Below, one piece after another: positions 27,837 to 36,436 of a stretch of DNA of 63,132 nt (within the stretch, counting starts at the first letter, position 1; the number at the start of each line of letters is the position of its first letter). Position numbers and translations under genes: made by a program. The notes beneath the pieces are model-generated. The model made no database searches, was not told where the DNA came from, and saw only the letters and a program-made list of their open reading frames with translations. Origin of the DNA: Clostridiales bacterium (lineage in GTDB: Bacteria; Bacillota; Clostridia; Lutisporales; Lutisporaceae). The stretch lies in the NCBI GenBank assembly GCA_012521375.1, contig JAAYMO010000100.1, positions 1 through 63,132 on the forward strand, written 5' to 3'.

Positions 27837-28346
27837 ATGGATAAGAAACCAAAGGTTGCAATTATTATGGGCAGTGATTCGGATTTGCCTATTGTTTCAA
27901 AAACCATAAAAGTACTTAAAGAATTCAATATTGAATTTGAAGCGAGAGTCATATCTGCTCACAGAACTCCCGATAAAGCCTCTCAATTCGCCAAGGAAGC
28001 GGAGAATATGGGCTTTGATATAATTATAGCTGCAGCAGGTAAGGCTGCTCATCTTCCTGGAGTTTTGGCAGCATATACTGTGGTTCCTGTAATAGGTATA
28101 CCTATAAAATCATCAGCATTGTACGGCATGGATGCTTTGCTTTCAATAGTGCAGATGCCTTCAGGTATTCCTGTGGCTACTGTAGGCATAGATGGGGCAG
28201 AAAATGCAGGACTGCTGGCAGTAGAAATGTTATCTATAAAATATGACTATCTGAGAAAAACTCTCAAAGATCGCAGAGAGAAAATGGCCCAAGAAGTTTC
28301 TAAAAAAGATGAAAAAGTAAAAATGGAAGAATTTAATTTTGATTAG
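27837..28346 (+). CDS. purE: N5-carboxyaminoimidazole ribonucleotide mutase
   Basis: A 169-residue class I PurE: IIMGSDSDLP phosphate-binding loop, SAHRTPDKA and the AAAGKAAHLPGVLA active-site segment (usually AGGAAHLPG). It rearranges N5-CAIR to CAIR in purine synthesis. First gene of the riboswitch-controlled operon, starting at ATG 27837 behind GGAGGAG. No purK is seen alongside. Confidence 0.95.
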   Translation: MDKKPKVAIIMGSDSDLPIVSKTIKVLKEFNIEFEARVISAHRTPDKASQFAKEAENMGFDIIIAAAGKAAHLPGVLAAYTVVPVIGIPIKSSALYGMDALLSIVQMPSGIPVATVGIDGAENAGLLAVEMLSIKYDYLRKTLKDRREKMAQEVSKKDEKVKMEEFNFD

Positions 28347-28357
28347 GAGATATGTAG

Positions 28358-29695
28358 ATGTGCGGTGTAGTTGGAATATATGATAAAGGAAATATCAATG
28401 CTGCCAACGGCGCTTATTATGGTTTGGTTGCTTTGCAGCATCGGGGGCAGGAAAGCGCAGGCATAGCTATTAATAATGATGGGATAATAACCTGCTACAA
28501 AGACATGGGATTTGTAAATGAAGTATTTGATGATAAGATACTAGGTTTACTGAAAGGCGATATGGCCATAGGACATGTAAGATATTCTACCTCAGGGGCT
28601 AATTTTGCAGCTAATGCCCAGCCTATAGTCATCAAATACAAAAATGGTAGCTTGGCAATATCACATAATGGTAATCTGGTGAATGCGGATTTATTGAGAA
28701 ATCAGTTGGAGGATCAGGGTTTATTCTTTAGCACCACTACCGATACGGAAGTTATTGCTGCTTTAATAGCGAGAAATTATAAAGGAGATATTATAGAAGC
28801 AATAAAGAAAACTTTGAAGACTATAAAGGGTTCCTACGCATTGACAATATTGACGGATAATAAGTTGATAGGTATAAGAGATGGGTATGGATTTAGACCT
28901 TTGGTTTTGGGCAAGTTGGAAAATGGTTATGCATTGGCATCAGAAAGCTGTGCTTTGGATACTTTAGGAGCCCAGTTTCTTAGAGATGTTAAACCCGGCG
29001 AAATAATAATGATAGATAAAGATGGAGTAAAATGTTTTGAAACCGAGGATATAGTTCCTAAGAAGGTCTGCTTGTTTGAATATATATATTTTGCAAGGCC
29101 TGACAGTATAATAGACGGTATCAGTATGTATAAGGCAAGAGAAAATGCAGGAAGGATATTGGCTGTAGAGCAGCCGGCTATTGCAGATACAGTAGTCTCA
29201 GTACCAGATTCTGGTACACCAGCATCCATTGGTTATGCCAGTGAATCTGGAATACCATATTCCATTGGCTTGATAAAGAACAGATACGTAGGTAGAACTT
29301 TTATACAACCAACCCAATCTATGAGAGAATTAGGGGTAAAATTAAAACTTAATCCATTGAAGGAAAATATTAAAGGGAAAAAAGTTGTAATGGTAGATGA
29401 CAGCATAGTGAGGGGCACAACAAGCAGGAAGATTGTACAGGCTTTAAGAGATGCGGGAGCAAAAGAAGTCCATGTGAGAGTAAGCTCTCCCCCAGTTATT
29501 GGACCCTGCTGTTATGGAATAAATACTCCTACTAGAGAAGAGTTAATTGGAGCAAGAAAAACTGTCGAAAGCATAAGGGAATATATCGGAGCAGACAGCC
29601 TGGGTTATCTGAGCATTGAGGGGCTGCTAACTGCTGTAGGCAGTAAAGGCGAAGGCTTTTGCAGTGCCTGCTTCAATGGCGATTATCCCCTATAA
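28358..29695 (+). CDS. purF: Amidophosphoribosyltransferase
   Basis: A 445-residue PurF that commits PRPP to purine synthesis. The N-terminal nucleophile glutaminase begins MCGVVGIYDKG, so the catalytic Cys is exposed after Met removal; LQHRGQESAGIA follows. The phosphoribosyltransferase half has the PRPP motif VMVDDSIVRGTTS. Late cysteines (GPCCYGINTP, EGFCSACF) fit the [4Fe-4S] cluster of the Bacillus-type enzyme. Unlike PurL and GuaA in this window, its glutaminase looks intact. Confidence 0.96.
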   Translation: MCGVVGIYDKGNINAANGAYYGLVALQHRGQESAGIAINNDGIITCYKDMGFVNEVFDDKILGLLKGDMAIGHVRYSTSGANFAANAQPIVIKYKNGSLAISHNGNLVNADLLRNQLEDQGLFFSTTTDTEVIAALIARNYKGDIIEAIKKTLKTIKGSYALTILTDNKLIGIRDGYGFRPLVLGKLENGYALASESCALDTLGAQFLRDVKPGEIIMIDKDGVKCFETEDIVPKKVCLFEYIYFARPDSIIDGISMYKARENAGRILAVEQPAIADTVVSVPDSGTPASIGYASESGIPYSIGLIKNRYVGRTFIQPTQSMRELGVKLKLNPLKENIKGKKVVMVDDSIVRGTTSRKIVQALRDAGAKEVHVRVSSPPVIGPCCYGINTPTREELIGARKTVESIREYIGADSLGYLSIEGLLTAVGSKGEGFCSACFNGDYPL

Positions 29696-29725
29696 GCGAG
29701 ACACCGGGGACGGTTCGCTATGGCT
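29693..29725 (+). repeat. GAGACACCGGGGACGG-type intergenic repeat
   Basis: Between purF and purM lies GCGAGACACCGGGGACGGTTC followed by GCTATGGCTC. It is related to GAGCCACCGGGACAGTTCTC and GAGCAGGGACAAACTGTTCC at 41246-41340. Confidence 0.5.
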
Positions 29726-29761
29726 CAAAAACTTTGGTTTCAAAAAAGGAAGGTGAAAAAG

Positions 29762-30802
29762 ATGGATGATAGATTGACATACAAGGATGCTGGAGTAGAT
29801 GTGGAAGCTGGATATGAAGCTGTAAAGCTTATGAAGGAACATGTAAAAAAGACCCATATAGCCGGTGTTATGGGAGACTTAGGAAGCTTCGGAGGCTTTT
29901 TTATGCCTGATTTATCTGGAATAAAAGAGCCAATCTTTGTATCAGGTACCGATGGTGTAGGTACAAAGCTTCAGATAGCATTTATGATGGATAAGCATGA
30001 TACCATAGGTATAGACTGTGTAGCCATGTGTGTAAACGATATCGCCTGTCATGGAGCCAAACCTTTATTTTTCCTGGACTATATTGGCACAGGCAGACTT
30101 AATCCTAAAAAGGCGGAAGCTATTGTCAAAGGAATCTGTGACGGTTGCATAGAGGCTGGATGCGCTTTAATAGGTGGTGAAACAGCCGAAATGCCAGGAT
30201 TTTATAAGGATGAAGAATATGATTTGGCAGGCTTTGCTGTAGGTATAGTGGATAAATCAAAAGTTATAAACGGTGAAAACGTAAAACAAGGAGATGTGCT
30301 TATAGGTCTCCAGTCCAGCGGGATACATAGTAATGGATACTCTTTGGTAAGGAAGCTTTTTTTCGGAATCAACGATTATAAGGTGGAGCATAAATTCCCT
30401 GAATTGGATTGCCTTCTTGGTGAAGAATTGCTAAAGCCTACAAAGATATATGTAAAAACTATATTGAACCTTGTAGAAAAATATAGTATCAAAGGGATTG
30501 CCCATATCACCGGCGGAGGATTCATCGAGAATATACCTAGGACCATACCTAAGGGATTAAAGGCCAGAGTAGAGCTGGGAAGCTGGGATGTACTGCCTAT
30601 TTTTAGGCTTATGAGAGATTTAGGCAAAATCCATGATGATGTACTATACAATACATTTAATATGGGAATAGGTCTTGTAATAATAGCAGATAAATCAGAT
30701 GTAGATGGCATTATGGAGAGTTTAAAAAACATGGGTGAGAAAGCATACATAATAGGTGATGTTGTAGCCGATGAGGGAGGAATAGAGCTTTGCCAAAAGT
30801 AA
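29762..30802 (+). CDS. purM: Phosphoribosylformylglycinamidine cyclo-ligase
   Basis: A 346-residue AIR synthetase: [13 protein letters not shown] at the start, [41 protein letters not shown] and [13 protein letters not shown]. It closes the imidazole ring of FGAM to AIR. ATG 29762 is preceded by AAGGAAGGTG; an in-frame ATG at 29720 falls inside the intergenic repeat. Its last codons overlap purN. Confidence 0.96.
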   Translation: MDDRLTYKDAGVDVEAGYEAVKLMKEHVKKTHIAGVMGDLGSFGGFFMPDLSGIKEPIFVSGTDGVGTKLQIAFMMDKHDTIGIDCVAMCVNDIACHGAKPLFFLDYIGTGRLNPKKAEAIVKGICDGCIEAGCALIGGETAEMPGFYKDEEYDLAGFAVGIVDKSKVINGENVKQGDVLIGLQSSGIHSNGYSLVRKLFFGINDYKVEHKFPELDCLLGEELLKPTKIYVKTILNLVEKYSIKGIAHITGGGFIENIPRTIPKGLKARVELGSWDVLPIFRLMRDLGKIHDDVLYNTFNMGIGLVIIADKSDVDGIMESLKNMGEKAYIIGDVVADEGGIELCQK

Positions 30803-31425
30803 AGATCGGAGTTTTGATATCTGGCAGCGGTACTAATTTGCAGGCTTTGATAGATAATATTGAGAAAGGTTTAATCAATGGTGAGATATCTATAGTTATA
30901 TCCGATAAGAAGGATGCCTTTGGAATCCAAAGAGCAAAAAAACATGGTATAAATGCCGTAGAAATAGATAAAAAGAATTTTGCTGATAAAAATATCTTTA
31001 TGAAAGCTATAATGGATGAACTGGAAAAGCATCATGTGGAATTAGTAGTATTGGCAGGTTTTTTGAGCATATTATCCGAGGATTTTATAGAGAAATTCAG
31101 AAATAGGATAATTAACATTCATCCATCTTTAATACCAGCATTTTGCGGCAAAGGCTATTATGGGCAAAGAGTACATAAAGCAGCGTTAGATTATGGGGTT
31201 AAGGTTTCCGGAGCTACGGTTCATTTTGTAGATGAGGGAGCTGATACAGGTCCAATAATACTTCAGGAAGCCGTAAAGGTGGAAGATGATGATACACCTG
31301 AATCTCTTGCAGCAAGGATCTTAAAAGTAGAGCATAAGCTATTGCCCCAAGCAGTGAAACTATACTGCGAAGGCAGACTCACTATAGAGGGAAGAAAAGT
31401 TATTATTAGAACTCAGAATGATTGA
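30790..31425 (+). CDS. purN: Phosphoribosylglycinamide formyltransferase
   Basis: A 211-residue PurN using formyl-tetrahydrofolate. Motifs: [13 protein letters not shown], catalytic [10 protein letters not shown] and [13 protein letters not shown]. It starts at TTG 30790, 7 nt after GGGAGG and overlapping the purM stop by 13 nt, so translation is coupled. Formyl-THF ties this step to the formate metabolism encoded at 2-12 kb. Confidence 0.95.
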   Translation: MPKVKIGVLISGSGTNLQALIDNIEKGLINGEISIVISDKKDAFGIQRAKKHGINAVEIDKKNFADKNIFMKAIMDELEKHHVELVVLAGFLSILSEDFIEKFRNRIINIHPSLIPAFCGKGYYGQRVHKAALDYGVKVSGATVHFVDEGADTGPIILQEAVKVEDDDTPESLAARILKVEHKLLPQAVKLYCEGRLTIEGRKVIIRTQND

Positions 31426-31680
31426 GCTAAGAGCTATGAATATTTGAACTATGTGCTATGAGCTAAGAACTAAGAACTATGTGCTATGAGCTAAGAACTA
31501 AGAACTATGAGCTATGAGCTAAGAACTATGAGATATTAGAAGTTAGAGCTCAGAGTTTGGGTATTCCTTTTCCGTACTGATGCGTGTTTCGTAATGCACG
31601 AAATATAATAATTTTTAGTGTTTTTGGTGTGTTTAGTGGTTTCATATAATTAGTGTTTTCAGTGGTTACAAAAAATAAGA
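31426..31680 (+). repeat. Composite non-coding repeat block between purN and purH, with 28-bp tandem repeats
   Basis: Built of GAACTATGAGCTAAGAACTA words; two perfect 28-bp copies run 31446-31473 and 31474-31501, with a degenerate third after. Then come a GGGTATTCC word (31559), TCCGTACTGATGC (31572) and a tail of AGTGTTTTTGGTGT/AGTGGTTTC words (31616-31670). Read on the minus strand, the order matches the block at 15206-15479. The block sits inside the pur operon; no promoter or gene was recognised. Confidence 0.75.
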
Positions 31681-31686
31681 AGGGTG

Positions 31687-33234
31687 ATGGTTTTGGTTAA
31701 GAGAGCAATTATTAGTGTTTCGGATAAGACAGGCATAATAGAATTTGCTAAAGAGTTAAGTGACATGGGAGTTGAGATAATATCAACCGGAGGTACTGCA
31801 AAGACATTGATCGATGCAGGCATAAAGGTAGTATCTATATCAGATGTGACAGGATTTCCTGAATGTTTGGACGGTAGAGTAAAGACTCTACATCCAAATA
31901 TTTTTGCCGGAATATTGGCAATGCGAGATAGAAAAGAGCATATGGATACTTTGGAAGAACTTAATATAAATACCATAGATATGGTAGTTGTAAATCTTTA
32001 TCCTTTTAAAGAAACCATAGAAAAAGATGGAGTCCTTTTGGAAGAAGCTATAGAAAATATAGATATTGGCGGTCCTTCCATGCTAAGAGCTGCCGCTAAA
32101 AACTATAAAGCTGTAACAGTTATCACCGATCCAGCTGATTATGGCATGATTTTAACTCAATTAAAAGAAACAGGAGAGGTTAACGAGAAGACCAGGTTTA
32201 AATTGGCAGCTAAGGTTTTCAACCATACAGCCCATTATGATTCCTTGATTGCTAATTATTTATGGGAAAAAGCAGATATGGAAAAGTACCCTCAACTGCT
32301 TACTCTCACTTTTGAAAAGGCCCAAGATTTGAGATATGGGGAAAATCCACATCAACAAGCTGCATATTATAAGGATCCTCTCAAGACTGTCGGTATGCTC
32401 CATAACGCTGAACAGTTAAATGGAAAGGAGCTTTCCTACAATAATATAAATGATGCTAATGCTGCTTTAGAATTATTAAAGGAATTTAATGAACCGGCAT
32501 GTGTAGCCATAAAGCATGCTAATCCATGCGGAGTGGGCATAGGTGAGAATATTTTTGAAGCTTATAAAAAAGCATATGAGGGTGATCCAGTTTCCATATT
32601 TGGTGGCATTGTAGCTGTGAATGAAGAAGTAGATGCAAGTACTGCTGAGGAAATGGCTAAAATATTTTTAGAAATTATTATAGCACCTTCATATAGTGAT
32701 GATGCTTTGAAGATACTGAAAGAAAAGAAGAATCTTAGGGTATTGAAACTGGACAGCATTAAGTTCAGGCCGGAAAAAGCTTTTGAGTTGAAAAGGGTAT
32801 CTGGCGGTTTGCTGGTTCAAGACTCGGATTATGCTGATTTTTCCATAGAAGATATAAAATATGTTACTGTGAAGAAACCTACAGAAGAGCAGATGAAAGA
32901 TTTGCTGTTTGCTTGGAAGGTAGTGAAACATGTTAAATCCAATGCAATTGTTATTGCAAAGGATGGTAAGACTTTGGGTATTGGACCCGGTCAGACCAAC
33001 AGAATCTGGTCTGCCCAGATGAGCATTGACAGGGCTGGAGAGCAAGTGAAAGGCGCAGTTATGGCATCTGATGCATTCTTCCCCTTTTCAGATGTGGCAG
33101 AAGCTGCTGCCAATGCAGGGCTAAGTGCTATCATCCAGCCCGGTGGCTCCATAAGGGATGAAGACTCAATAGAAGCCTGTAACAAGGCAGGTATAGCCAT
33201 GATATTTACAGGAATGAGGCATTTTAAGCACTAA
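31687..33234 (+). CDS. purH: Bifunctional AICAR formyltransferase/IMP cyclohydrolase
   Basis: About 515 residues. The N-terminal MGS-like cyclohydrolase domain starts [13 protein letters not shown] and has STGGTAK and DGRVKTLHP; the AICAR formyltransferase domain holds [10 protein letters not shown] and the KHANPCGVG motif. It performs the last two steps to IMP. AGGGTGAT overlaps ATG 31687; TTG 31693 is better spaced from it and may be the true start. It follows a 261-bp repeat block yet lies in the same direction as the rest of the operon. Confidence 0.95.
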   Translation: MVLVKRAIISVSDKTGIIEFAKELSDMGVEIISTGGTAKTLIDAGIKVVSISDVTGFPECLDGRVKTLHPNIFAGILAMRDRKEHMDTLEELNINTIDMVVVNLYPFKETIEKDGVLLEEAIENIDIGGPSMLRAAAKNYKAVTVITDPADYGMILTQLKETGEVNEKTRFKLAAKVFNHTAHYDSLIANYLWEKADMEKYPQLLTLTFEKAQDLRYGENPHQQAAYYKDPLKTVGMLHNAEQLNGKELSYNNINDANAALELLKEFNEPACVAIKHANPCGVGIGENIFEAYKKAYEGDPVSIFGGIVAVNEEVDASTAEEMAKIFLEIIIAPSYSDDALKILKEKKNLRVLKLDSIKFRPEKAFELKRVSGGLLVQDSDYADFSIEDIKYVTVKKPTEEQMKDLLFAWKVVKHVKSNAIVIAKDGKTLGIGPGQTNRIWSAQMSIDRAGEQVKGAVMASDAFFPFSDVAEAAANAGLSAIIQPGGSIRDEDSIEACNKAGIAMIFTGMRHFKH

Positions 33235-33247
33235 AGGAGGTGCCAAT

Positions 33248-34501
33248 GTGAAAGTATTGGTAGTTGGAAGCGGTGGAAGGGAACATGCGATAATATGGAA
33301 GTTGCTTCAAAGCCCTAAAGTATCTTATGTTTACTGCGCTCCCGGCAATGGGGGCATAAGACAGATGGCAGAATGCGTTGACATAAAAGCAGATGATATA
33401 GAAGGATTATGCCAATTTGCAAAAAAACATAAAATAGATCTTACAGTAGTAGGGCCTGAACTGCCTTTAAGCCTTGGAATAGTAGATGTTTTTGAGAAAG
33501 AGGGCTTAAGAATATTTGGACCCAGAAAAAATGCTGCTATAATAGAGAGCAGTAAAGCTTTTGCAAAGGATTTCATGCAGAAATATGGTATACCTACTGC
33601 ACAATATAAGATTTATGAAGATGCGACAAAAGCAAAAGAGCAAATAGACAGCTTTGGGTTTCCAGTTGTTATAAAGGCAGATGGATTGGCAGCAGGAAAA
33701 GGCGTAATAATAGCTGATACTAAAGAAGAAGCAATAAAAACTATAGATATGGTGATGAGGGATAGACATTTTGGCCAAGCAGGAGACAAAGTAGTAATTG
33801 AAGAGTTTTTACAGGGTAAGGAAGCATCCATACTAGCTTTTGTAGATGGGAAAACTGCTGTACCTATGGTAAGTGCTCAGGATTACAAGAGAACCTACGA
33901 TGGAGATTTAGGTCTAAACACTGGAGGTATGGGAGCCATTTCTCCAGCGCCCCATTATGATGAAAAGGTTGCAACTGATGTTATGGAGGAGATTATAAAG
34001 CCTACAGTAGAGGCCATGAAAAGAGAAAACAGACCTTACAAAGGTGTGTTGTATTTTGGATTGATGATTACAAAAGATGGACCTAAGGTAATTGAATACA
34101 ACTGTCGCTTTGGAGACCCGGAGACAGAGGCAGTGCTCCTCAGGCTTGAAAGCGATTTGGTAGAGATAATGGAAGCTGTTTTAGATGAAAAGCTTCATGA
34201 AATGGACATTGAGTGGAGTGAAAATGCAGCTATGTGTGTGGTAATGGCTTCTGGTGGATATCCGGTAAGCTTTGAAAAAGGTTATGAGATAAAAGGACTT
34301 GAGAATGCAGAGCAAGGAATAGTATTTCATGCCGGCACCAAGTATATAGACGGCAAGATTGTTACCGATGGTGGACGTGTATTGATATTTTCCGCTTTAG
34401 GCAAAACTTTAGATGAAGCCAGAGCTATTGTATATGCAGATATGGAAAAGGTGAATTTCAAAGATTGCCACTATAGGCGGGACGTAGGTTTAATAAGGTA
34501 G
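33248..34501 (+). CDS. purD: Phosphoribosylamine-glycine ligase
   Basis: A 417-residue ATP-grasp enzyme: MKVLVVGSGGREHAI at the N-terminus, VIKADGLAAGKGVI, DLGLNTGGMGAISPAP and EYNCRFGDPETEAV. It joins phosphoribosylamine to glycine. GTG start with AAAGGAGGTG just upstream, 13 nt after purH. Last gene of the cluster; purB, purC and purK are not in this window. Confidence 0.96.
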   Translation: MKVLVVGSGGREHAIIWKLLQSPKVSYVYCAPGNGGIRQMAECVDIKADDIEGLCQFAKKHKIDLTVVGPELPLSLGIVDVFEKEGLRIFGPRKNAAIIESSKAFAKDFMQKYGIPTAQYKIYEDATKAKEQIDSFGFPVVIKADGLAAGKGVIIADTKEEAIKTIDMVMRDRHFGQAGDKVVIEEFLQGKEASILAFVDGKTAVPMVSAQDYKRTYDGDLGLNTGGMGAISPAPHYDEKVATDVMEEIIKPTVEAMKRENRPYKGVLYFGLMITKDGPKVIEYNCRFGDPETEAVLLRLESDLVEIMEAVLDEKLHEMDIEWSENAAMCVVMASGGYPVSFEKGYEIKGLENAEQGIVFHAGTKYIDGKIVTDGGRVLIFSALGKTLDEARAIVYADMEKVNFKDCHYRRDVGLIR

Positions 34502-34712
34502 GCTCTTTTAGTTGGCTATTTGTTAAAGATTTAATGCCTGTATCAACTTTGGTGTTCTTAGTTCTGGCTTGTTGCGTGCTACTAGCTACGAGAAGTCAGG
34601 GTATTCCTATTGGGTCTTTGTAGCTAATCTAAGTAAGCTACATCTGTCTGCATATTAGATATGTACTTCAGATATAGGAGTTCGCTTTGCCAGTTCTATA
34701 GCTTGAACTCAC

Positions 34713-34792
34713 AAAAAGCCTAACGGCATCCAAAGGACATCCATGTCCTGGATGCCTAGGCTGACATCCGTGTCAGCCTTACGGCTTTTTTT
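34713..34792 (+). terminator. Nested palindrome cluster, terminator-like; possible end of pur operon
   Basis: AAAAAGCC (34713-34720) pairs with GGCTTTTT (34783-34790). Enclosed are GGCATCC (34725-34731)/GGATGCC (34750-34756) holding GGACAT (34735-34740)/ATGTCC (34743-34748), then GGCTGACA (34759-34766)/TGTCAGCC (34771-34778). The T-run after GGC makes it a plausible terminator for purD. Confidence 0.7.
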
Positions 34793-34917
34793 GTTCGTTC
34801 TTCGCTAAGAACTGGTAACAAAGCTCACAATATATCTTCAGCACATATCTAATATGCAGTTACAGCAACGTTCTCCTATACAATAATTTCTTTATCTTAG
34901 CAAGTTATAGTAACTAA

Positions 34918-35016
34918 AGAATTAGCATATGTGCAAGTGAACAAATTATTGATTTTGCTAGTAACCTAAAGGTTACCAAAATCAATTCCTTTGTGAACTG
35001 CACATATGCTAATTCT
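34918..35016. repeat. ~99-bp imperfect hairpin inside the 34.6-kb element
   Basis: AGAATTAGCATATGTGCA at the left pairs with TGCACATATGCTAATTCT at the right; the arms continue through ATTGATTTT/AAAATCAAT to an apical GTAACC-TAAA-GGTTAC. Confidence 0.85.
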
Positions 35017-35194
35017 ATAAAAGATCTAGTTTTCTTAGATTAGCATAATGACCCTAGAGGAATACCCTAATTACTCGTAGCATGCAACCCACAGCCCGTA
35101 GTATGCAGCAGGACGAAATAGGAATACCCTATCTTCAATTGAATGTCCATGATATAATTATGCTAAAGTTACTAGAAAAGAATGGAGAATAAAA

Positions 35195-36079
35195 ATGACC
35201 GAACAGCCTAAAAGCCCCATAAATCCATACTTTGCATTGATGATGTCAGTGCTGTCTGTTTCTACATCATCGATTTTCGTCAGATTTTCCGATGCTTCTT
35301 CAATGATAATTTCAACTTACAGGATGTTGTTTACGGTAATTCTCATGGCGCCTGTTGTATTGGTAAAGCACAGGAGACAATTGGTTGAAATCGATAGAAA
35401 AGATGTGTTATATGCTGCAGTAAGCGGATTTTTCCTTGCATTGCATTTTGCAACATGGATAACATCCCTTAAACTGACAACGGTAGCTGCATCTACAGTT
35501 TTGGTGCAAATGTCTCCTATATTTGTGGTAGCCGGCTCCTATATATTATTTAAGGAGAAAATCAACCGAGCATCTATGATAGGCGTTATAATTGCAATAG
35601 CTGGAAGCATTTTAGTAGGTTTATTAGATTTTAGAATCGGAGGTAAAGCCTTTGTAGGAGACTTTCTGGCATTATCGGGAGCATTCTTTTTAGCAGGTTA
35701 TCTGTTGATAGGAAGAGAGCTTAGAAAGAGGATAAATCTTTTGCCATATACATTTATAGTATACATCAGTTGTACTTTATTTTTATTGATCGGTTCCATC
35801 ATTATGTGCATACCATTGTATCCCTATTCCCTGAAAAATTATGCAATATTTTTTGCCCTTGCTTTTTTCTGTACCATATTGGGACATACTGTATTTAATT
35901 GGGCATTAAAATATTTACCTGCATATGCAGTATCAACATGTAGTTTATTTGAGCCAGTGGGTGCCACAATTTTGGCGTTTTTGCTTTTAGGCGAGATTCC
36001 TGGTTTTATGCAGATATTAGGACAGCTTTTAATATTGATAGGTTTGTATATATTCATTATAAAAGGAACTCAAAAATAA
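35195..36079 (+). CDS. EamA-family (DMT) transporter
   Basis: A 294-residue membrane protein with ten predicted helices arranged as two EamA repeats, as in drug/metabolite exporters. The first repeat includes FVRFSDASSMIISTYRMLFT and the second ends LFEPVGATILAFLLLGEIP. Substrate unknown; members export amino acids, nucleosides or other metabolites. ATG 35195 follows AATGGAGAA. A separate terminator ends it. Confidence 0.9.
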   Translation: MTEQPKSPINPYFALMMSVLSVSTSSIFVRFSDASSMIISTYRMLFTVILMAPVVLVKHRRQLVEIDRKDVLYAAVSGFFLALHFATWITSLKLTTVAASTVLVQMSPIFVVAGSYILFKEKINRASMIGVIIAIAGSILVGLLDFRIGGKAFVGDFLALSGAFFLAGYLLIGRELRKRINLLPYTFIVYISCTLFLLIGSIIMCIPLYPYSLKNYAIFFALAFFCTILGHTVFNWALKYLPAYAVSTCSLFEPVGATILAFLLLGEIPGFMQILGQLLILIGLYIFIIKGTQK

Positions 36080-36147
36080 AAAGGAGATATATTTGTGAAA
36101 ATAAAATTGTAAAAAAATTAACAAAAAAAGCATACAGATAAGATTTT

Positions 36148-36173
36148 AAGTGCCGTAAATTCGGCACTTTTTT
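36148..36173 (+). terminator. Rho-independent terminator after EamA gene
   Basis: AAGTGCCG (36148-36155)/CGGCACTT (36162-36169), 6-nt loop, then TTTTT. Confidence 0.88.
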
Positions 36174-36348
36174 ATTCCGCAAGAGTATATAATTCTACAA
36201 TAATGTTGACTTGACCTAATGGGTTTCTTAAACAATTCTTAATGAAGAGAAGACTTTATTATAGCACGCGGAGTTTGTATCGAATCCCATCTTTCTTAGT
36301 GTAAATAATATTTTTTCTACAATATGGGAATTAAAAAGGAATTTATTA

Positions 36349-36365
36349 TTGGCATAATATTTGCT
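36349..36365 (+). promoter_or_regulatory. Sigma-54 (-24/-12) promoter for the butyryl-CoA operon
   Basis: TTGGCATAATATTTGCT has GG and GC exactly 10 nt apart and fits TGGCAC-N5-TTGCW with one change (C to T). It lies 72 nt before the bcd start. The rest of the 36174-36436 gap is AT-rich; no strong sigma-A promoter or clear activator site was recognised in it. Confidence 0.7.
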
Positions 36366-36436
36366 AAAAATTTAACAATAGATACTCTATACTTCGTTAT
36401 TATATACAATACTCATTTTGTTAGGAGGGTATAAAT

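Larger units (their letters stand above)
34598..35068. mobile_element. 471-bp non-coding element with ~35-bp terminal inverted repeats (MITE-like)
   Basis: The left end AGGGTATTCCTATTGGGTC... (34598-34633) and the reverse complement of the right end (35034-35068) agree at about 31 of 36 positions, both reaching inward to GCTAATCTAAG. Inside are a long-range stem (GCATATTAGATATGT near 34650 with ACATATCTAATATGC near 34856), CCAGTTCT/AGAACTGG, nested palindromes at 34713-34792 and a ~99-bp imperfect hairpin at 34918-35016. No coding frame. A second copy starts at 62770. The rest of the 34502-35194 gap carries further repeat words only. Confidence 0.75.

Noticed and set aside
31446-31501. CRISPR-like 28-bp repeats
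   Set aside because: The copies are directly adjacent without unique spacers, and the words recur as degenerate intergenic repeats elsewhere.
36095-36112. Five-codon frame GTG AAA ATA AAA TTG TAA behind AAGGAG
   Set aside because: Too short to support as a gene; an attenuation peptide is conceivable, but the terminator after it belongs to the upstream EamA gene.
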